In this document: one piece after another, positions 44,928 through 54,121 of the stretch
Layout: every line of letters begins with the position of its first letter
Position numbering within the stretch: position 1 is the stretch's first letter
DNA from: Herminiimonas sp.
GTDB lineage: Bacteria > Pseudomonadota > Gammaproteobacteria > Burkholderiales > Burkholderiaceae
Length of the DNA stretch: 64,000 nt
Direction of reading: 5' to 3'
Assembly (NCBI RefSeq): GCF_030655415.1
Contig: NZ_JAURVN010000004.1
Coordinates: forward strand, 310,001-374,000
Translations under genes and position numbers: made by a program
The notes under the pieces: generated by a model
What the model saw: only the letters and a program-made list of their open reading frames with translations
Databases searched by the model: none
What the model was told of the DNA's origin: nothing

Positions 44928-47114
44928 CTATTTTTTAATCGCTGATGTGCGCAATTCAACCCAGTTGACGATTTCGCGCCAACTCAGTCGGCCGGATATT
45001 GTTGTAGTTTCTGTTGCAGGTTTTGGAAGAGGCGAAGTCGTATCGAACTTCTCGCTGACAACTGGATCAAGCACTTCCAGCTTCTTTTTTACGCGACGCT
45101 TTCCCGTTCCATCGCGATCAGATTGTCCAGACGTTATGGCCATCACCATCGGAGCATTCACCAAGCTTGTGCTTATTAAATAAGCACTGAGGTTTGCGTA
45201 GGCAGGCAAGCCAGTGAGTGCATTGAGAACATACGAGCGTCCGCCATGCGGATGACACGGATTTATACTTGGAATTAGAGTATTGAAGAACAGGCTGCCA
45301 TCCCTCACCAATGCGCTGCTGACACTACGCTCACCGGTTTTATTCGAATCCAGAAAATCGAAGTACCAACCTTTATCGCTATTACTGAAAAGACCGTACT
45401 TGATCACACTGCCACTGATTTCCAGCGCGTTCGCGTGAGAGCTAGCTGGCACCAACTTCCGTTCTAGCAATTGGCTGCGCGTGACAGTCTTGCCGTCCAG
45501 CGTATCAAGCACGCCATAGAATGATTGCGTTTTGAAACGCGCGACGTCCATATCAGCAGCTTCCATGAACTTACCCGTACCGAACAGCAGCAGATAAGCG
45601 CCATTTGGCGCATAGACTACTTGTATTTTCTGCGTAATGGCTTGTTTGTTCCCAGCCTGATCCATTGCAATAAACAATGGCTTGGTCGAAGCACTGCCGA
45701 GCGCATTGGGCCACGGCGCGCCAGCATTGAAATCGAAGCGCCAGATATTTCCCTGCAAGTCGCCGGAATAAATATAACTAACAGCACCATCTTCAGAAAG
45801 CGTCATGCTGGGTGCAATCAAACCATTTGCTAGATTCTTATCAGCGAGCGGAATAAGAAACTTGAAATAATTGGTGCCCAGCTTCCATGGCTGCGATTTG
45901 GCTTTATCGAGTGCCAGCAAGAACAGTGCGCCAGGTGCTTGAGGATTAAATTTCCCTGCGCCGTCATCCCTATAACTATTCACGCCACCTGCGACGACAG
46001 CAAAATCCCGATAGCTGGCCACACCTTTAACAACCTTGACTTTAAATTTAGCGATGAGCGGAGCAGCAACAACGTTACCGATATCTACATCGTCTGCATC
46101 GGTAAACTCCCATAGCGCACCCAATCCATTTTCGAATTGCTCTGGATTCGTTACGTCCAGTGCAAATACACCTTGCGCACCGCCACCCAAACCGGATATG
46201 AGTATCGTCTTCCACTGATTATCAACGCGTGCCTCGCCTACTGCAATCGCGCCATCGACATAAGGACGATAGACGCCATTCGGCAGCGTCAAGCCACTCA
46301 AATTCTTGAATACAGCTTGAGGAATATACGCAAACAGTTCTTCCCCATTAATCGCATCAAATGCATGCAGCATGCCATCGGCTGCTCCCACATAGACTAC
46401 AGATCGGCGCCCCTTGTTTGCATCATAGAAAGCTTGGTGGTCACTATCTTGTAGGCTGGTGGATGGAGCCCCAACAAACACCGGGACACCATGCACAATC
46501 GCACCAAGAATGCGATCACGTGGACGAAAAATACCGCCCGCATTCACCAGTTCGTATTGACGCACGCCGCGCAAATAATTCAGTCGTTTTTCACCAAGTT
46601 GATCGGTGCTGCCATTGACAGGAGAGTTATTCAGCAATGCTTTCTGCGCAAGTGACAAATGCACCCACAGAAACGGAATCGTTAGCGATGACTGATTTGC
46701 TGCAAGCGTTGATGTGTAGATATGGCGAGCTTCTGGCGCTGGTTTTGCTGCAGTCCGTGCGAGGCCTGTCAGTATGTCGGCGGCGTCCCATTCAGCATTG
46801 GATGCGATCTGAATCGCACCTTCAAAAGCATCAAATCCCAAGCGATATTTTTTCAAGCTTCCGCTCCATGTCTGCGGATTAAATGCCGCTTGATAGATTG
46901 AAGCGCCATTGCCAGAAATGGTATTCGCCGAGGTTGTTGTCCCAGAAGTGGTCAAGCTGTTTAACGGCTGCGTCGAGCAATGAAGGCTAGTCAACGGGTC
47001 GGTTTGGATTGCCACTTCCGACACAGCGGCGTGGGAAGGCCGACAGAAAATAAAGAATAACAATCCCATACATGCACTAACGTTGACAGCATGTCGCGTC
47101 ATCAGTGTCATCAA
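44928..47114 (-). CDS. pilY1: Short PilY1-like pilus tip/biogenesis protein
   Basis: A 728-residue exported protein with a signal peptide (MGLLFFIFCRPSHAA). It carries the PilC/PilY1 beta-propeller domain: RILGAIVHGVPVFVGAP near 203, VVYVGAADGMLHAFDAINGEE near 237 and GDLQGNIWRFDFN near 443. PilY1 proteins are usually 1000-1200 residues with an N-terminal von Willebrand A-type region; that region is absent here, only about 190 residues precede the propeller. The start overlaps the pilX stop (ATGA), so the gene is complete, not truncated. Role: minor-pilin complex, retraction control, adhesion. Confidence 0.88.
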   Translation of the reverse strand: MMTLMTRHAVNVSACMGLLFFIFCRPSHAAVSEVAIQTDPLTSLHCSTQPLNSLTTSGTTTSANTISGNGASIYQAAFNPQTWSGSLKKYRLGFDAFEGAIQIASNAEWDAADILTGLARTAAKPAPEARHIYTSTLAANQSSLTIPFLWVHLSLAQKALLNNSPVNGSTDQLGEKRLNYLRGVRQYELVNAGGIFRPRDRILGAIVHGVPVFVGAPSTSLQDSDHQAFYDANKGRRSVVYVGAADGMLHAFDAINGEELFAYIPQAVFKNLSGLTLPNGVYRPYVDGAIAVGEARVDNQWKTILISGLGGGAQGVFALDVTNPEQFENGLGALWEFTDADDVDIGNVVAAPLIAKFKVKVVKGVASYRDFAVVAGGVNSYRDDGAGKFNPQAPGALFLLALDKAKSQPWKLGTNYFKFLIPLADKNLANGLIAPSMTLSEDGAVSYIYSGDLQGNIWRFDFNAGAPWPNALGSASTKPLFIAMDQAGNKQAITQKIQVVYAPNGAYLLLFGTGKFMEAADMDVARFKTQSFYGVLDTLDGKTVTRSQLLERKLVPASSHANALEISGSVIKYGLFSNSDKGWYFDFLDSNKTGERSVSSALVRDGSLFFNTLIPSINPCHPHGGRSYVLNALTGLPAYANLSAYLISTSLVNAPMVMAITSGQSDRDGTGKRRVKKKLEVLDPVVSEKFDTTSPLPKPATETTTISGRLSWREIVNWVELRTSAIKK

Positions 47115-47737
47115 TGCGTCTTGCGATAAACCGTTTGCAATGCGACCTGTGTCGTCTCACTCGCTCCAAATCCAACTGCGGTAATACGATAGAAATAACT
47201 GGTTTCATCAGCACGCGCTCCTGCCGATTTGTACTTCATCAGCTCGACTATGTAACGCGGCAATTTTTGCGGCAAAGAACCGTTTGCAGTGTGAAACAAC
47301 TGTCCGGTAAATCGTCCATACGGCACGGAGCTGTTTGTACTCTCGGCATCGTCCATGAAATTAACGATATGCCAAATTGGTACTGCGCCAATTTCCGAGT
47401 GATGGCATAAGCCAAGATAGCGATTCTGCCCACCATTTCCACATGCGGCACCTGCTTCACTCGGGAAACCAATTGCACTGGCATTGGAAAACAAATCGCT
47501 ACGCGATCTGCCAGCATCTGGCGAATGTTCAATATCCAGTTCTGCATCCAGCAATGCCGCTTCCGCCGCTTGAAATGCAATTTGACGATCTCTATCGTTA
47601 CGGGATGTTTTCTCACCTTGTATAGCAATCTGTGACGCTGCAATACTTAGCATTAAAACTACCAGCAGAATAAGCAAGGTCGCTACCAAAGTCATACCAT
47701 TTTGGTGGCGTCGAAAATAGAAAAATTGCATGTTCAT
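47111..47737 (-). CDS. pilX: PilX-like minor pilin
   Basis: A 208-residue prepilin-like protein. The leader ends at QNG|MTLVATLLILLVVLMLSIAA; position 5 lacks the usual Glu, as in known PilX proteins. The rest is poorly conserved, with QIAFQAAEAALLDAELDIEH near 48. It overlaps pilW and pilY1 by 4 bases on both sides (ATGA), implying coupled translation in fixed stoichiometry. Confidence 0.85.
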   Translation of the reverse strand: MNMQFFYFRRHQNGMTLVATLLILLVVLMLSIAASQIAIQGEKTSRNDRDRQIAFQAAEAALLDAELDIEHSPDAGRSRSDLFSNASAIGFPSEAGAACGNGGQNRYLGLCHHSEIGAVPIWHIVNFMDDAESTNSSVPYGRFTGQLFHTANGSLPQKLPRYIVELMKYKSAGARADETSYFYRITAVGFGASETTQVALQTVYRKTH

Positions 47738-48735
47738 ACACCGTTTCCAGCAGGATCATTCCGCAACTGAATTGTGTGCGTGAATATTTTCCTGATTCGG
47801 TTTCTGCTTGCGCTCGGCAAGGCATCTTCCCTGATACGCACGCCTTTGTCCGTAGTCGCATGCACCTTACTGTAATCCGTTCCGAATAGGTTGTACTCCG
47901 TCGTAAGTACATCGTCGCGCGCTGTTTGCGAACCACGCACTAGCAAGGAAAATTTAATCGCTCTTACTTTCTTCCAGGCAGTTTTGCGCATCTTGTCAGT
48001 TGCGCGTGAAACCGCATTGTCACCAATCAGCAATAATTTATCGTCCAGCGCATCTATGCTGGCAGCATTTAGAAAGTGGTCAGGCGAACCATTACCGTCC
48101 GTATCAATTCCATACAAAACCTGGAATGATTCCACGCCACGCGCGATTGCATCCGCATTCCAACTAGTTTTCGATTGATACTTGCAACGCAATTCAGGTT
48201 CGCCGGTACTGTCCTTGGCCACAAAGAAAATACTCCAACCACGGTCTTGATCAGCAGTTTGAGTAGAAGCAGGGCCAGCCACCGCCAAGCCCGCACAGTT
48301 AAGAATCGCGCCCTCTTCGCCATACGTGCTCTCGCCAAAGAAACGTAGCGCAAGCACGTCACTGCCATTGACGACATCAGCCGATGTCGCACCCTCCAAA
48401 CCAGCGCTGTTTTTCTTTAATGTCATGGCATCCATACCCATCACGTTTGCACTGAACTCCGCGCCGGCGAGAGACGGCATGCTGGCGCTATTCCAATTTT
48501 CATATCCAGCTTGACGCACATTGCGCGATAACACTTCCATCGCATAGCGTCCTGTTTCGTGGATGGAGGCATTCTGATCTTGCATCACATAACCGCTCTT
48601 GCTGGACAAAAGCAGACCTGTAGCTGTGAGCAGAATGAATAAACCCAAGGTGATAGCGATCATCAGTTCAGTGATCGTCCATCCCTGCTGATGTAAAAAG
48701 ATATTTACTTTGGTGGTACGACCATAGGTATTCAT
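47734..48735 (-). CDS. pilW: PilW-like minor pilin
   Basis: A 333-residue minor pilin. A 17-residue leader ends QQG|WTITELMIAITLGLFILL, with Trp in place of the usual Phe at position +1 and Glu5 kept. The long C-terminal part includes ASIHETGRYAMEVLSRNVRQAGYEN near 60, the PilW signature region. Overlaps pilV and pilX by 4 bases. Confidence 0.85.
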   Translation of the reverse strand: MNTYGRTTKVNIFLHQQGWTITELMIAITLGLFILLTATGLLLSSKSGYVMQDQNASIHETGRYAMEVLSRNVRQAGYENWNSASMPSLAGAEFSANVMGMDAMTLKKNSAGLEGATSADVVNGSDVLALRFFGESTYGEEGAILNCAGLAVAGPASTQTADQDRGWSIFFVAKDSTGEPELRCKYQSKTSWNADAIARGVESFQVLYGIDTDGNGSPDHFLNAASIDALDDKLLLIGDNAVSRATDKMRKTAWKKVRAIKFSLLVRGSQTARDDVLTTEYNLFGTDYSKVHATTDKGVRIREDALPSASRNRIRKIFTHTIQLRNDPAGNGV

Positions 48736-49313
48736 CTTGAATAGGCCGTAACGGCCAGCACCATGCTCGGTGCGATGAATGAATCTTCTTGAGAGGGTTT
48801 ATTACTGAAGATCTTTTCTTGCCAGCCGATTTTGATCACCAACGGCGCAATCATCAAGGCGTTTGATGCGATTGCACAATCCCACTCAAATCGCTTCGCG
48901 CTCGCATTCCACGGCGAAGCATCGCGACAAATGCGTACTCGTCCACCTGGAAAATCCGCATCAATATGTTGCAACAATTGATCGATATCAAATCTAGCCA
49001 GCTCTTGTGTATTGCAATCGCCGTTAGAACCATAACAAGCAAGAGTGCCTGAATGGCTAGATGCCGAGGAAGATTGATAATCGACTTGCAGATAGGGATT
49101 CGCGTTGTCTGGTAAACGCATTTGCTCGGCATTGGCACGCATAGCGTCAGCCATATCCGCCCCCAGATACAAAGCGCGCGTTTGATATGCAGATTGCTGC
49201 GCCGTACGTAAAGCATGCAGATGCATGCCGAGTGCACCGATAACGCCAACGCTCAAAATAAAAACCGAGATCAATACTTCGATCAGGGAAAAACCATGTT
49301 CGGTTGATCTCAT
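48732..49313 (-). CDS. pilV: PilV-like minor pilin
   Basis: A 193-residue prepilin with a short leader MRSTEHG cleaved before FSLIEVLISVFILSVGVIGALG. AAGG lies before the ATG. First gene of pilV-pilW-pilX-pilY1-pilE-fimT; transcription presumably starts in the 49314-49495 region. A Pil two-component or sigma-54 site was looked for and not convincingly found. Confidence 0.85.
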   Translation of the reverse strand: MRSTEHGFSLIEVLISVFILSVGVIGALGMHLHALRTAQQSAYQTRALYLGADMADAMRANAEQMRLPDNANPYLQVDYQSSSASSHSGTLACYGSNGDCNTQELARFDIDQLLQHIDADFPGGRVRICRDASPWNASAKRFEWDCAIASNALMIAPLVIKIGWQEKIFSNKPSQEDSFIAPSMVLAVTAYSR

Positions 49314-49682
49314 GCAATACCTTCCGCCAACGTGATTAATACAAAATCAGAAATACGGGATCAGGAATACAAGTGCAGAACAACTTCTTGCGAACAGCGA
49401 TTTTTAAACAGGCCTGATTGTTGCAATATTTTTAACTTTTTCGTATCCCATCAATATGGGAGTTGTTTTATTAATGCGACATATCGATAAAACACAAAAA
49501 AAAGCCCGCCATCCTTGCGGAAGCGGGCGGAATCCAATTCTTGAGAAGTTGGAGGAGACAGAGCCACTATATCGCCCAGACATCCAACTACCAACGACCA
49601 ATTAATTATTTACATAGTTGTAAATAGATATATCAACTCGCGTAAACCTCTGTGAACTTCATGAGAAGCAAGGTTTGCTCTA
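49314..49682. other. Intergenic region between pilV and the LysR gene
   Basis: 369 bases without a supported gene. It holds the minus-strand terminator at 49496-49528, an AGTTGGA/TCCAACT inverted repeat (49547-49589), an AT-rich TTTACA/TGTAAA hairpin (49609-49624), and the unseen pilV promoter. See the candidate sRNA finding. Confidence 0.5.
49496..49528 (-). terminator. Intrinsic terminator
   Basis: On the minus strand GCGGGC... pairs: GCCCGC (plus 49504-49509) with GCGGGC (49523-49528), inner TCC/GGA, loop TTGC, then U8. It lies 155 bases after the LysR stop, a longer distance than usual. Confidence 0.88.
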
Positions 49683-50564
49683 TCAAGCCATGCACGCAAC
49701 CAGATAATCGACAAAGGTCCGTACCTTCGCAGACAGATGTTTGCGGCTAGGGTAAATCGCGTAGATTCCAATTTCAACACCGGGATGATTTTTCATCAGT
49801 TTTACCAAGCGGCCAGCACGCAAATCATCTGCCACAATAAAATGCGGCTGCCAAATTACACCAGCGCCATCCAATGCCGCCAGTCGTAACATATCGCCGT
49901 TATTCGCACGCATGGGTCCATCGATGCGTACTGAGGATTGTTTTTTTTCGGTGCCGAAAAACCATTCGTCGCCATTGCTGGAGTAGCTGTAATTCAGACA
50001 GGCGTGCTGCTTCAAATCTTCCGGAACTCGCGGAGCACCGTGCGCTTTTACATAAGCAGGCGAGGCACACAACACGATCCGATCGGTCGCCAACTTGCGT
50101 GCGATCAAACCGGATTCAGGCAAGTTGCCGACGCGGATCGCGAGGTCGTAACCATCTTCGATCAAATCAACGCGCCTGTCGGCCAATGCGATATCCAGTT
50201 TAACCTCAGGATATCGACGCATGTATTCAGTCAACAACGGAGCAATTCTTGCAGTACCAAATGAAACCGGCATCGCGACCTTGAGCGTGCCCCGCGGCAT
50301 TGCGGCTGACTGCGCTGCGATTTGTTCAGCTTCATCAACATCCGCCAGAATTTGCAAACAGCGCTCGTAATACGCCACGCCTGATTCCGTCAAGCTGAGG
50401 CGCCGCGTTGTGCGATTAAGCAAGCGCGTGCCGAGGTGATCTTCGAGTATGCCTACGTATTTGGAAACCAGCGCCTTCGACATATCCAGACGCACGCCAG
50501 CGCCGGTGAAGCTCTCTGTTTCCACCACGGCGACAAACGTTTTCATGCAATTAAGAATATCCAT
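49683..50564 (-). CDS. LysR-family transcription regulator (CrgA/AaeR-like)
   Basis: A 293-residue regulator from ATG 50564 (MDILNCMKTFVAVVETESFTGA), the normal LysR start; a distant in-frame start at 50735 would add 57 unlikely residues overlapping the divergent gene. The helix-turn-helix is at about 18-45 and the substrate domain at about 90-290. Divergent from the DUF3861 and dioxygenase genes, which may be its targets. Effector unknown. Confidence 0.88.
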   Translation of the reverse strand: MDILNCMKTFVAVVETESFTGAGVRLDMSKALVSKYVGILEDHLGTRLLNRTTRRLSLTESGVAYYERCLQILADVDEAEQIAAQSAAMPRGTLKVAMPVSFGTARIAPLLTEYMRRYPEVKLDIALADRRVDLIEDGYDLAIRVGNLPESGLIARKLATDRIVLCASPAYVKAHGAPRVPEDLKQHACLNYSYSSNGDEWFFGTEKKQSSVRIDGPMRANNGDMLRLAALDGAGVIWQPHFIVADDLRAGRLVKLMKNHPGVEIGIYAIYPSRKHLSAKVRTFVDYLVACMA

Positions 50565-50721
50565 TATCAACAATATGACGACAATGTTTATAAAAATAGC
50601 ATATTTATCAATGCCACATCGACGACTATATTGTATGAATACTGAAAGAGAGTGCGAATACTTGGATTTACCGATAGCAAACGGGTAAGCGCCCTCCTCC
50701 ACACTTGGAAAGGTTTGAATA

Positions 50722-51045
50722 ATGAGTGCACACAATTATCGCGTCACACTGGAGTACCTGGGCGGCAAACATGCAGGCAGCGAGTTGCACGCGCCGGTCC
50801 AATTTGAGGTCGGCAATCACGACGACCTGTTCAATATCATCGAGCGCGTACAGGGCGCGCAGTTAACTGATGCTGATACCGCTGCAGCCATGGCACTGGG
50901 CATGAAACTGTTTGGTGAAGTCATGCTGAAACATCGCAAAGACCCGCTGTTCGAACAATTGCAACCGGCTTTTCGAGAGTTTATAGGCGCATTCAAGGAG
51001 CGCATCGCTGCCGCACATGAAGGTCAGAGTCAGCCCTTGATCTGA
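50722..51045 (+). CDS. DUF3861 protein
   Basis: A 107-residue cytosolic protein of the DUF3861 type. It opens HNYRVTLEYLGGKHAGSEL and has FEVGNHDDLFNIIERVQG near 35. Function unknown. It is followed by the extradiol dioxygenase-type gene after 122 bases, a pairing that may be an operon under the divergent LysR. Confidence 0.7.
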   Translation: MSAHNYRVTLEYLGGKHAGSELHAPVQFEVGNHDDLFNIIERVQGAQLTDADTAAAMALGMKLFGEVMLKHRKDPLFEQLQPAFREFIGAFKERIAAAHEGQSQPLI

Positions 51046-51167
51046 GCTAGTTCACACATTCATCGCTGATGATTTCAAGGCCACACTTAATCGCACGTTT
51101 TAAACTGAAGAATAGACTTGGTGCGTGCATCAACGTATGTGCCTCAAAGAAATTACGGAAAAATATC

Positions 51168-51977
51168 ATGGACAAAAAAACACTCCCCACTCTCTTCATC
51201 CCGCACGGCGGCGGCCCATGTTTTTTCATGGACTGGCCCGGCGATCCGCATATGTGGGATCACATGGCAGATTTTTTGCGCAATCTGATCAAGACGGTTG
51301 GTACACGCCCAAAAGCGATCCTGATTATTTCCGGCCATTGGGAAGAGGACGAATTTACCGTCGGCGCGCATCCGCAACCGTCGCTGATTTACGATTATCA
51401 CGGCTTCCCGCCACACACTTATCAATTGACGTATCCGGCAGCGGGTTCGCCTGAACTGGCTGCGCGTGTTCAAAACCTATTAACCGAAGCTGGCATGCCA
51501 GCACGCGTCGATACACAACGCGGCTGGGATCATGGCGTCTTCATTCCATTGAAAGTGATGGCGCCAGATGCAGACATACCCGTGGTGCAACTGTCGATGA
51601 AAAAAGGACTGGATCCGGCAACGCACATACGCGCAGGCGAAGCACTACAAACCTTGCGCAGTGAAGGTGTGCTGATCGTAGGCAGCGGCATGAGCTTTCA
51701 TAACATGCGTGGTTTCAACCCGGCATTCAAGGATGCATCCGAACATTTCGACGACTGGCTGGCGAACATGGCGCAACAGGACGCGGCTGAGCGCAATGCG
51801 CTGTTACAGCATTGGCAAGATGCGCCGAATGCACGAGAAGTTCAGCCGCATCCGGATCACTTGCTACCGTTGATGGTCGCCGCTGGCGCAGCGGGTAGCG
51901 ACAAAGGGAAACGTATATTCAAGGACACAGTGATGAATGTTGTCGTCTCGGCAATCGCCTTTGGCGAAATTGCCTAA
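51168..51977 (+). CDS. Class III extradiol ring-cleavage dioxygenase family (DODA/YgiD-like)
   Basis: A 269-residue LigB-type protein from ATG 51168; the frame is open upstream to 51069, but those 33 residues do not fit. Zinc- or iron-binding His residues are in LFIPHGGGPCFF near 12, ISGHWEEDEFTV near 55, DYHGFPPHTYQLTYP near 77 and GWDHGVFIPLKV near 123. It is close in type to the E. coli YgiD 4,5-DOPA dioxygenase. The true aromatic substrate is unknown. Confidence 0.88.
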   Translation: MDKKTLPTLFIPHGGGPCFFMDWPGDPHMWDHMADFLRNLIKTVGTRPKAILIISGHWEEDEFTVGAHPQPSLIYDYHGFPPHTYQLTYPAAGSPELAARVQNLLTEAGMPARVDTQRGWDHGVFIPLKVMAPDADIPVVQLSMKKGLDPATHIRAGEALQTLRSEGVLIVGSGMSFHNMRGFNPAFKDASEHFDDWLANMAQQDAAERNALLQHWQDAPNAREVQPHPDHLLPLMVAAGAAGSDKGKRIFKDTVMNVVVSAIAFGEIA

Positions 51978-51979
51978 AC

Positions 51980-52009
51980 TTGACAAGGGCTGCCGCGATC
52001 ACCTAAAGT
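51980..52009 (+). promoter_or_regulatory. Candidate leuA leader promoter
   Basis: A perfect -35 TTGACA begins 3 bases after the dioxygenase stop; 18 bases later stands TAAAGT (4 of 6 to consensus). The predicted start falls at about 52016, exactly the A of the leader ATG, which would make a leaderless mRNA and explain the missing Shine-Dalgarno. Confidence 0.5.
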
Positions 52010-52015
52010 AGCGGC

Positions 52016-52108
52016 ATGTCCTCGACACCCTTTCAATTCCGCACTACCTCGTACGCTGCCAGCGCCCTGCTAGCAGCGCTACTACTACTATCGTTACGAT
52101 TAAACTAA
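52016..52108 (+). CDS. leuL: Putative leucine leader peptide (LeuL-like, 30 aa)
   Basis: A 30-codon ORF 272 bases before leuA. Its end is Leu-rich: residues 17-29 read ALLAALLLLSLRL, encoded ctg cta gca gcg cta cta cta cta tcg tta cga tta. Four tandem CTA codons plus one more CTA and two TTA are striking because CTG and TTG dominate in nearby genes. Known leu-operon leaders use the same tandem rare Leu codons to sense charged tRNA-Leu. No standard terminator/antiterminator stem with a U-tract follows, so the downstream mechanism is open. No Shine-Dalgarno is visible. Confidence 0.6.
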   Translation: MSSTPFQFRTTSYAASALLAALLLLSLRLN

Positions 52109-52193
52109 TCGTCGCGCACTGCGCATTACACTGTTTTACCTGCCGGTTTTAATCACCAGCACACCACTCAAACACCAAGGTTTCACCCGAAAA

Positions 52194-52352
52194 ATGACTA
52201 TCAAGGCTCTTCCTGCATCGTTCATCGCTGGCGCTCTTTTCGCCGTGATGTCCTGTGCGCGTGCTTTGCTATTACTACCGATCGGTTATCTGGCCTCGCG
52301 TCGCGTGGCAAGTCAGGTAGCCCGTCGCCACACCGAATATCCCGAATTCTAA
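52194..52352 (+). CDS. Small Leu-rich membrane ORF between leader and leuA (52 aa)
   Basis: A 53-codon ORF ending 27 bases before leuA. One hydrophobic helix at about residues 6-33 contains LLLL encoded ttg cta tta cta, again with rare CTA; an Arg-rich tail (SRRVASQVARRHTEY) follows. The ribosome-binding site is weak. It could be a second leader, a membrane microprotein, or a translational coupler for leuA. Unknown family. Confidence 0.45.
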   Translation: MTIKALPASFIAGALFAVMSCARALLLLPIGYLASRRVASQVARRHTEYPEF

Positions 52353-52379
52353 AAATTAGCAAAGCAAGGAAAACACATC

Positions 52380-54038
52380 ATGATGTTGTCTAACCCGGAA
52401 CAGAAATACCGCGCATTTCCGCCAGTCCGTCTCACCGACCGCACGTGGCCGAACCAGATCATCAGCAAGCCGCCGATCTGGATGAGTACCGATCTGCGTG
52501 ATGGCAATCAGTCCCTGATCGAACCGATGAACCACGAGAAGAAATTTCGTTTCTTTGACATGCTGTTGAACATCGGCCTGAAAGAAATTGAAGTTGCCTT
52601 CCCTTCTGCATCGCAAACCGATTTTGATTTCGTGCGCAAATTGATCCAAGAGAAACGCATTCCTGACGACGTCACCATCGAAGTACTGACGCCAGCCCGC
52701 GAAGATCTGATTCGTCGCACCGTTGAATCTGTGCTTGGCTCACGCCGTGCCATCGTCCACATGTATAACGCCACGGCACCGTCATTCCGCCGCATTGTGT
52801 TCAATATGTCGAAGGAAGAAGTGAAAGCCCTCGCGGTCGCAGGCACCAAACTGGTCCGCGAATTGACCGATGCGCATCCGGAAACGGAATGGGTATTCCA
52901 GTATTCGCCAGAAGCATTCAGCATGACCGAACTCGAATTCGCGAAAGAAATCTGCGACGCTGTATCCGACGCCTGGCAACCGACACCAGAGCGCAAGATG
53001 ATTATCAACTTACCTGGCACGGTTGAAGCCAGCACACCGAATGTCTACGCAGATCAGGTCGAATGGATGCATCGTAATCTCGCGCGTCGCGATTCCATCC
53101 TCATTAGCGTGCATCCGCACAATGACAGAGGCTGCGCAGTAGCGGCCGCTGAACTGGCTGTGATGGCTGGTGCAGATCGCGTGGAAGGCTGCTTGTTCGG
53201 CAATGGCGAACGCACCGGCAACGTTGATCTGGTAACGCTTGCGCTCAATCTGTATTCACAAGGAATCAATCCAGGTCTGAATTTTTCAGACATCGATGCC
53301 GTGCGTCAGTGCGTGGAAGAATGCAATCAAATCCCGGTGCATCCGCGTCATCCGTATGTCGGCGATCTGGTCTACACCGCGTTCTCAGGTTCGCATCAGG
53401 ATGCGATCAAAAAAGGTTTTGCGAAGCAGCAGCCGAATGCAATTTGGGAAGTACCTTACATGCCCGTTGATCCTGCCGATCTTGGCCGCAGCTACGACGC
53501 CGTAATTCGCGTCAATAGTCAGTCAGGCAAAGGCGGCATGACGTATTTGCTGGAACAGGAATACGGCCTCGTCTTGCCGCGTCGCTTGCAAATCGAATTC
53601 AGCCGCGCCGTACAACGCATCACCGATGAAACTGGCGGCGAAGTCGCAGCCAACGATATCCACAAAATCTTCAACAGTGAATATCTGAACGCAATCACGC
53701 CATATCAATATCGCGGGCACCATATCGACGATACAAAAGGTGGCGAAGTGCAAATCAAAGTCGATCTGGAAAAAGACGGCAAAGCGATGTCTGTACAGGG
53801 TACCGGCAATGGCCCTATCGATGCTTTCATCAATGCCTTGGGACTGGACATCAAGCTGATGGATTTCCATGAACATGCAATCGGTGCAGGCGCCAGCGCG
53901 AACGCGGCAAGCTATGTTGAACTGCGCGTGAACAATGGTGCTACACGCTTCGGCGTCGGAATTGATGGCAACATCGTGACTGCATCGTTCCGTGCTGTCT
54001 TGAGCGCAGTCAATCGCGATATCGCTTTGGCTAGCTGA
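52380..54038 (+). CDS. leuA: 2-isopropylmalate synthase (LeuA type 2)
   Basis: A 552-residue enzyme condensing acetyl-CoA and 2-ketoisovalerate, the first committed step to leucine. [16 protein letters not shown] near 35 and [18 protein letters not shown] near 241 carry the metal ligands; the C-terminal LeuA dimer/allosteric domain spans about 430-550 and normally mediates leucine feedback inhibition. AAGGA lies nine bases before the first ATG; ATG 52383 is an alternative. Preceded by two small Leu-rich ORFs and followed by a strong terminator. Confidence 0.95.
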   Translation: MMLSNPEQKYRAFPPVRLTDRTWPNQIISKPPIWMSTDLRDGNQSLIEPMNHEKKFRFFDMLLNIGLKEIEVAFPSASQTDFDFVRKLIQEKRIPDDVTIEVLTPAREDLIRRTVESVLGSRRAIVHMYNATAPSFRRIVFNMSKEEVKALAVAGTKLVRELTDAHPETEWVFQYSPEAFSMTELEFAKEICDAVSDAWQPTPERKMIINLPGTVEASTPNVYADQVEWMHRNLARRDSILISVHPHNDRGCAVAAAELAVMAGADRVEGCLFGNGERTGNVDLVTLALNLYSQGINPGLNFSDIDAVRQCVEECNQIPVHPRHPYVGDLVYTAFSGSHQDAIKKGFAKQQPNAIWEVPYMPVDPADLGRSYDAVIRVNSQSGKGGMTYLLEQEYGLVLPRRLQIEFSRAVQRITDETGGEVAANDIHKIFNSEYLNAITPYQYRGHHIDDTKGGEVQIKVDLEKDGKAMSVQGTGNGPIDAFINALGLDIKLMDFHEHAIGAGASANAASYVELRVNNGATRFGVGIDGNIVTASFRAVLSAVNRDIALAS

Positions 54039-54057
54039 TCGTTTTCGACGTCAATTT

Positions 54058-54087
54058 AAAAAGCCGCTGAATATTTCAGCGGCTTTT
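54058..54087. terminator. Bidirectional intrinsic terminator
   Basis: AAAAAGCCGCTGAA, loop TAT, TTCAGCGGCTTTTT. It lies between leuA and the convergent egtB. Confidence 0.93.
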
Positions 54088-54121
54088 TGTATTTTTGCGT
54101 GATAGAAGTTAGGACGATAAT

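Noticed and set aside
49314..49340. Sigma-54 (-24/-12) promoter at TTGGCGG...TTGC before pilV
   Set aside because: The GG-GC spacing is wrong and it overlaps the ribosome-binding site and start codon.
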